Shown: piece after piece, positions 62,552 through 64,000 of the stretch | Layout of the letters: each line of letters opens with the position of its first letter | How positions within the stretch are numbered: the first letter of the stretch is position 1 | Origin: Neospora caninum Liverpool | Lineage: Eukaryota; Apicomplexa; Conoidasida; Eucoccidiorida; Sarcocystidae | DNA: 64,000 nt | NCBI RefSeq assembly: GCF_000208865.1 | Contig: NC_018395.1 | Span: 2,387,920-2,451,919, forward strand | Direction: 5' to 3' | Notes under the pieces: generated by a model | The model's input: only the letters and a program-made list of their open reading frames with translations | What the model was told of the DNA's origin: nothing | The model's database searches: none | Translations under genes and position numbers: made by a program

Positions 62552-62791
62552 AGTGTCCTGTATCTCCCATCAAAATCATTGAAGGCGTTCAAGGTACTGC
62601 TATATTCCGTGACAGGACTCAGTTGTGATAGATGCCTATGAAGGCCTGCAATTCCCTAAGCACGCCACTGAAAAGATAACACCGGCAGACTCTAGGCAAC
62701 CCGCACAAAACGAAGGGCGAGAGCGGCCTCTGGTCGCTGACATCGGAAACGTTCACTGACAGGTAACCCAACGGATTCTACATTCCACCCG

Positions 62792-64000
62792 TCACCCAGA
62801 AATTTTTGGGGCCGCCAGTCGGGCACGCCTCTGTCGCTCGAGATCCATAACACGTTTCCAATGTTCTGGGGACAACTGCCCAGGTCCGCGGCGGCATTTC
62901 TCGACTGCATCGTCTGAGCGTGAGCTGTGATGAAGCGGGGAGCATCCCTCTCCAAACGATGCCGACATGGAGTCCGCGAGTACCAGCCAAACAGTGAAAT
63001 CATCGCCTGCGAAAGCCAAGAGAGAGCAAACCAAATTGAAATCAGACGCACGAACTGAACAGGAAGCCGCCCTACTCGCACGTAGAGTGTCACCGGAGGA
63101 GTCACCCGGAACACAAATCGTTGATGGACGGCGCGACGACAGTCGACAACGGCTTTCGTGTTTGCTTCGGAGTTACAAGGGGCGCTGCAACCACCTCAAA
63201 TACACCTGAGTCTGTCAATAAACGCGACGCACCCGCTCGCTGCGACCTGACTTGCATCTTCCCCTTTCTGCGTGCATTGGCGAAGCACCGTACATCCGAA
63301 GAAACGAGCTAACGCTAGACGAGTTGCATCTTCGCACGATACCAGCGCGCGGCGCAGAACCGTGAATATGCCCAACTAGGGCTCCTACTTACTTTTGACA
63401 CTTCGATCCTCTTGCCGGATGCGTACCCAGTCCTCTATCATCATTTGCCGGGTCTCTTCCGCAATATCGACCCCCTGTTCTCGTCTGCTTGCGGCACCAA
63501 CCAGGGCCCTCCAGTAGCTCATTTCGCCGTGGCTTAGCCCCTCTGTACCATCAGCACCCGCTGATGTTATTTCCGTTGCGTCGTTGAACCCGGCTCCAGC
63601 TTCTGAGCCGCCTCCACAGCAATCAGAAGCTCGATGAGTATTCTGAGGCCCCATACTATTTGAGTTCGTGATTTCTACTGGCACCGGTAGAAGGTGGGGC
63701 GCGAAGACAGACGACGACGCCAGGGAAGAGGTCATGCAGATGTTAATGGTGTCCGTCGCAACGCGTTGCTTGGAGAAGATGAAATCGTACGACACGTGCC
63801 CGTCAGCCACCAGAGTTTCGAGGGCTCGGAGGTTCTCTGCTGCTTTTTGGTTCAGCTCCTCGAGCTTTTTCGCTTGTTGCTTCTTCCTTTCCTTCTCTTC
63901 ATTCTCGTTCTTTGCTTCTGTCAAGCTAGGCCCAGTGCCTGGCTGGCTGGAGGACCCATATTCACACTCGTCGTGCAACGCGCCGCTTTCACGTTTCACG
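62792..64000 (-). CDS. C-terminal two exons of an uncharacterised coiled-coil protein (5' end beyond right edge)
   Basis: Exon 64000-63393 is open at the window edge and ends SVK at a strong donor (gtcaaaa|gtaagtag, phase 1). The last exon, 63006-62792, follows a good acceptor (ctctcttggctttcgcag) and closes in frame (DDFTVWLVLADSMSASFGEG ... PEHWKRVMDLERQRRARLAA ... stop). The visible 270 or so residues begin with a Lys/Glu-rich helix (EEKERKKQQAKKLEELNQKA) likely to form a coiled coil, then a Ser/Gly-rich linker, then a charged helical end. No domain recognised. Confidence 0.6.

Overview
The window looks like nuclear DNA of a coccidian apicomplexan, most likely Toxoplasma gondii or a close relative (Hammondia, Neospora). 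I base this on moderate GC content, GT-AG introns of a few hundred bases, TGCATGC motifs, AT and GATA microsatellites inside introns, and the gene families present. I cannot name the species without a search. No bacterial operons, CRISPR arrays, insertion sequences or tRNA genes were recognised. Exon models below were built by hand by matching reading phase across GT-AG junctions. Where a protein family is recognised, the splice model closes in frame from ATG to stop.

Layout. At 1-3.7 kb (minus) is the N-terminal part of a TTI1-like HEAT-repeat protein with a very long purine/pyrimidine repeat read as poly-serine; it runs off the left edge. At 6.5-14.5 kb (minus) is a 14-exon DRG2-type GTPase of 392 aa. 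The 15-32.7 kb stretch has no long microsatellites. It holds, all on minus unless noted, an uncharacterised gene at 17.0-18.0 kb, possible exons at 19.3-19.7 kb, a MORN-repeat protein at 20.0-21.6 kb, a plus-strand exon pair at 22.0-22.4 kb, a putative secreted 496-aa protein at 23.1-25.2 kb and an uncharacterised 391-aa (or longer) gene at 28.4-30.8 kb. At 32.8-39.9 kb (minus) is an 11-exon CRAL-TRIO/RhoGAP protein of 579 aa, and at 42.9-51.0 kb (minus) a 12-exon prolidase-family metallopeptidase of 597 aa. The 51.6-64 kb stretch again lacks long microsatellites: an intronless 975-aa EF-hand/C2-like protein (plus), a 75-codon ORF (plus), an intronless radial spoke head protein RSP4/6 (minus), an unresolved multi-exon locus (minus), and the C-terminal end of a gene that leaves the right edge (minus).

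How the genes relate. There is no operon-like linkage, but the landscape alternates. Conserved housekeeping genes (TTI1, DRG2, RhoGAP, prolidase) have many exons and lie in microsatellite-bearing DNA. The MORN, EF-hand/C2, radial-spoke and uncharacterised genes lie in cleaner blocks, and two of these have no intron. The radial spoke gene implies a function in the flagellated microgamete, so these blocks may be enriched in stage-specific genes; that is inference.
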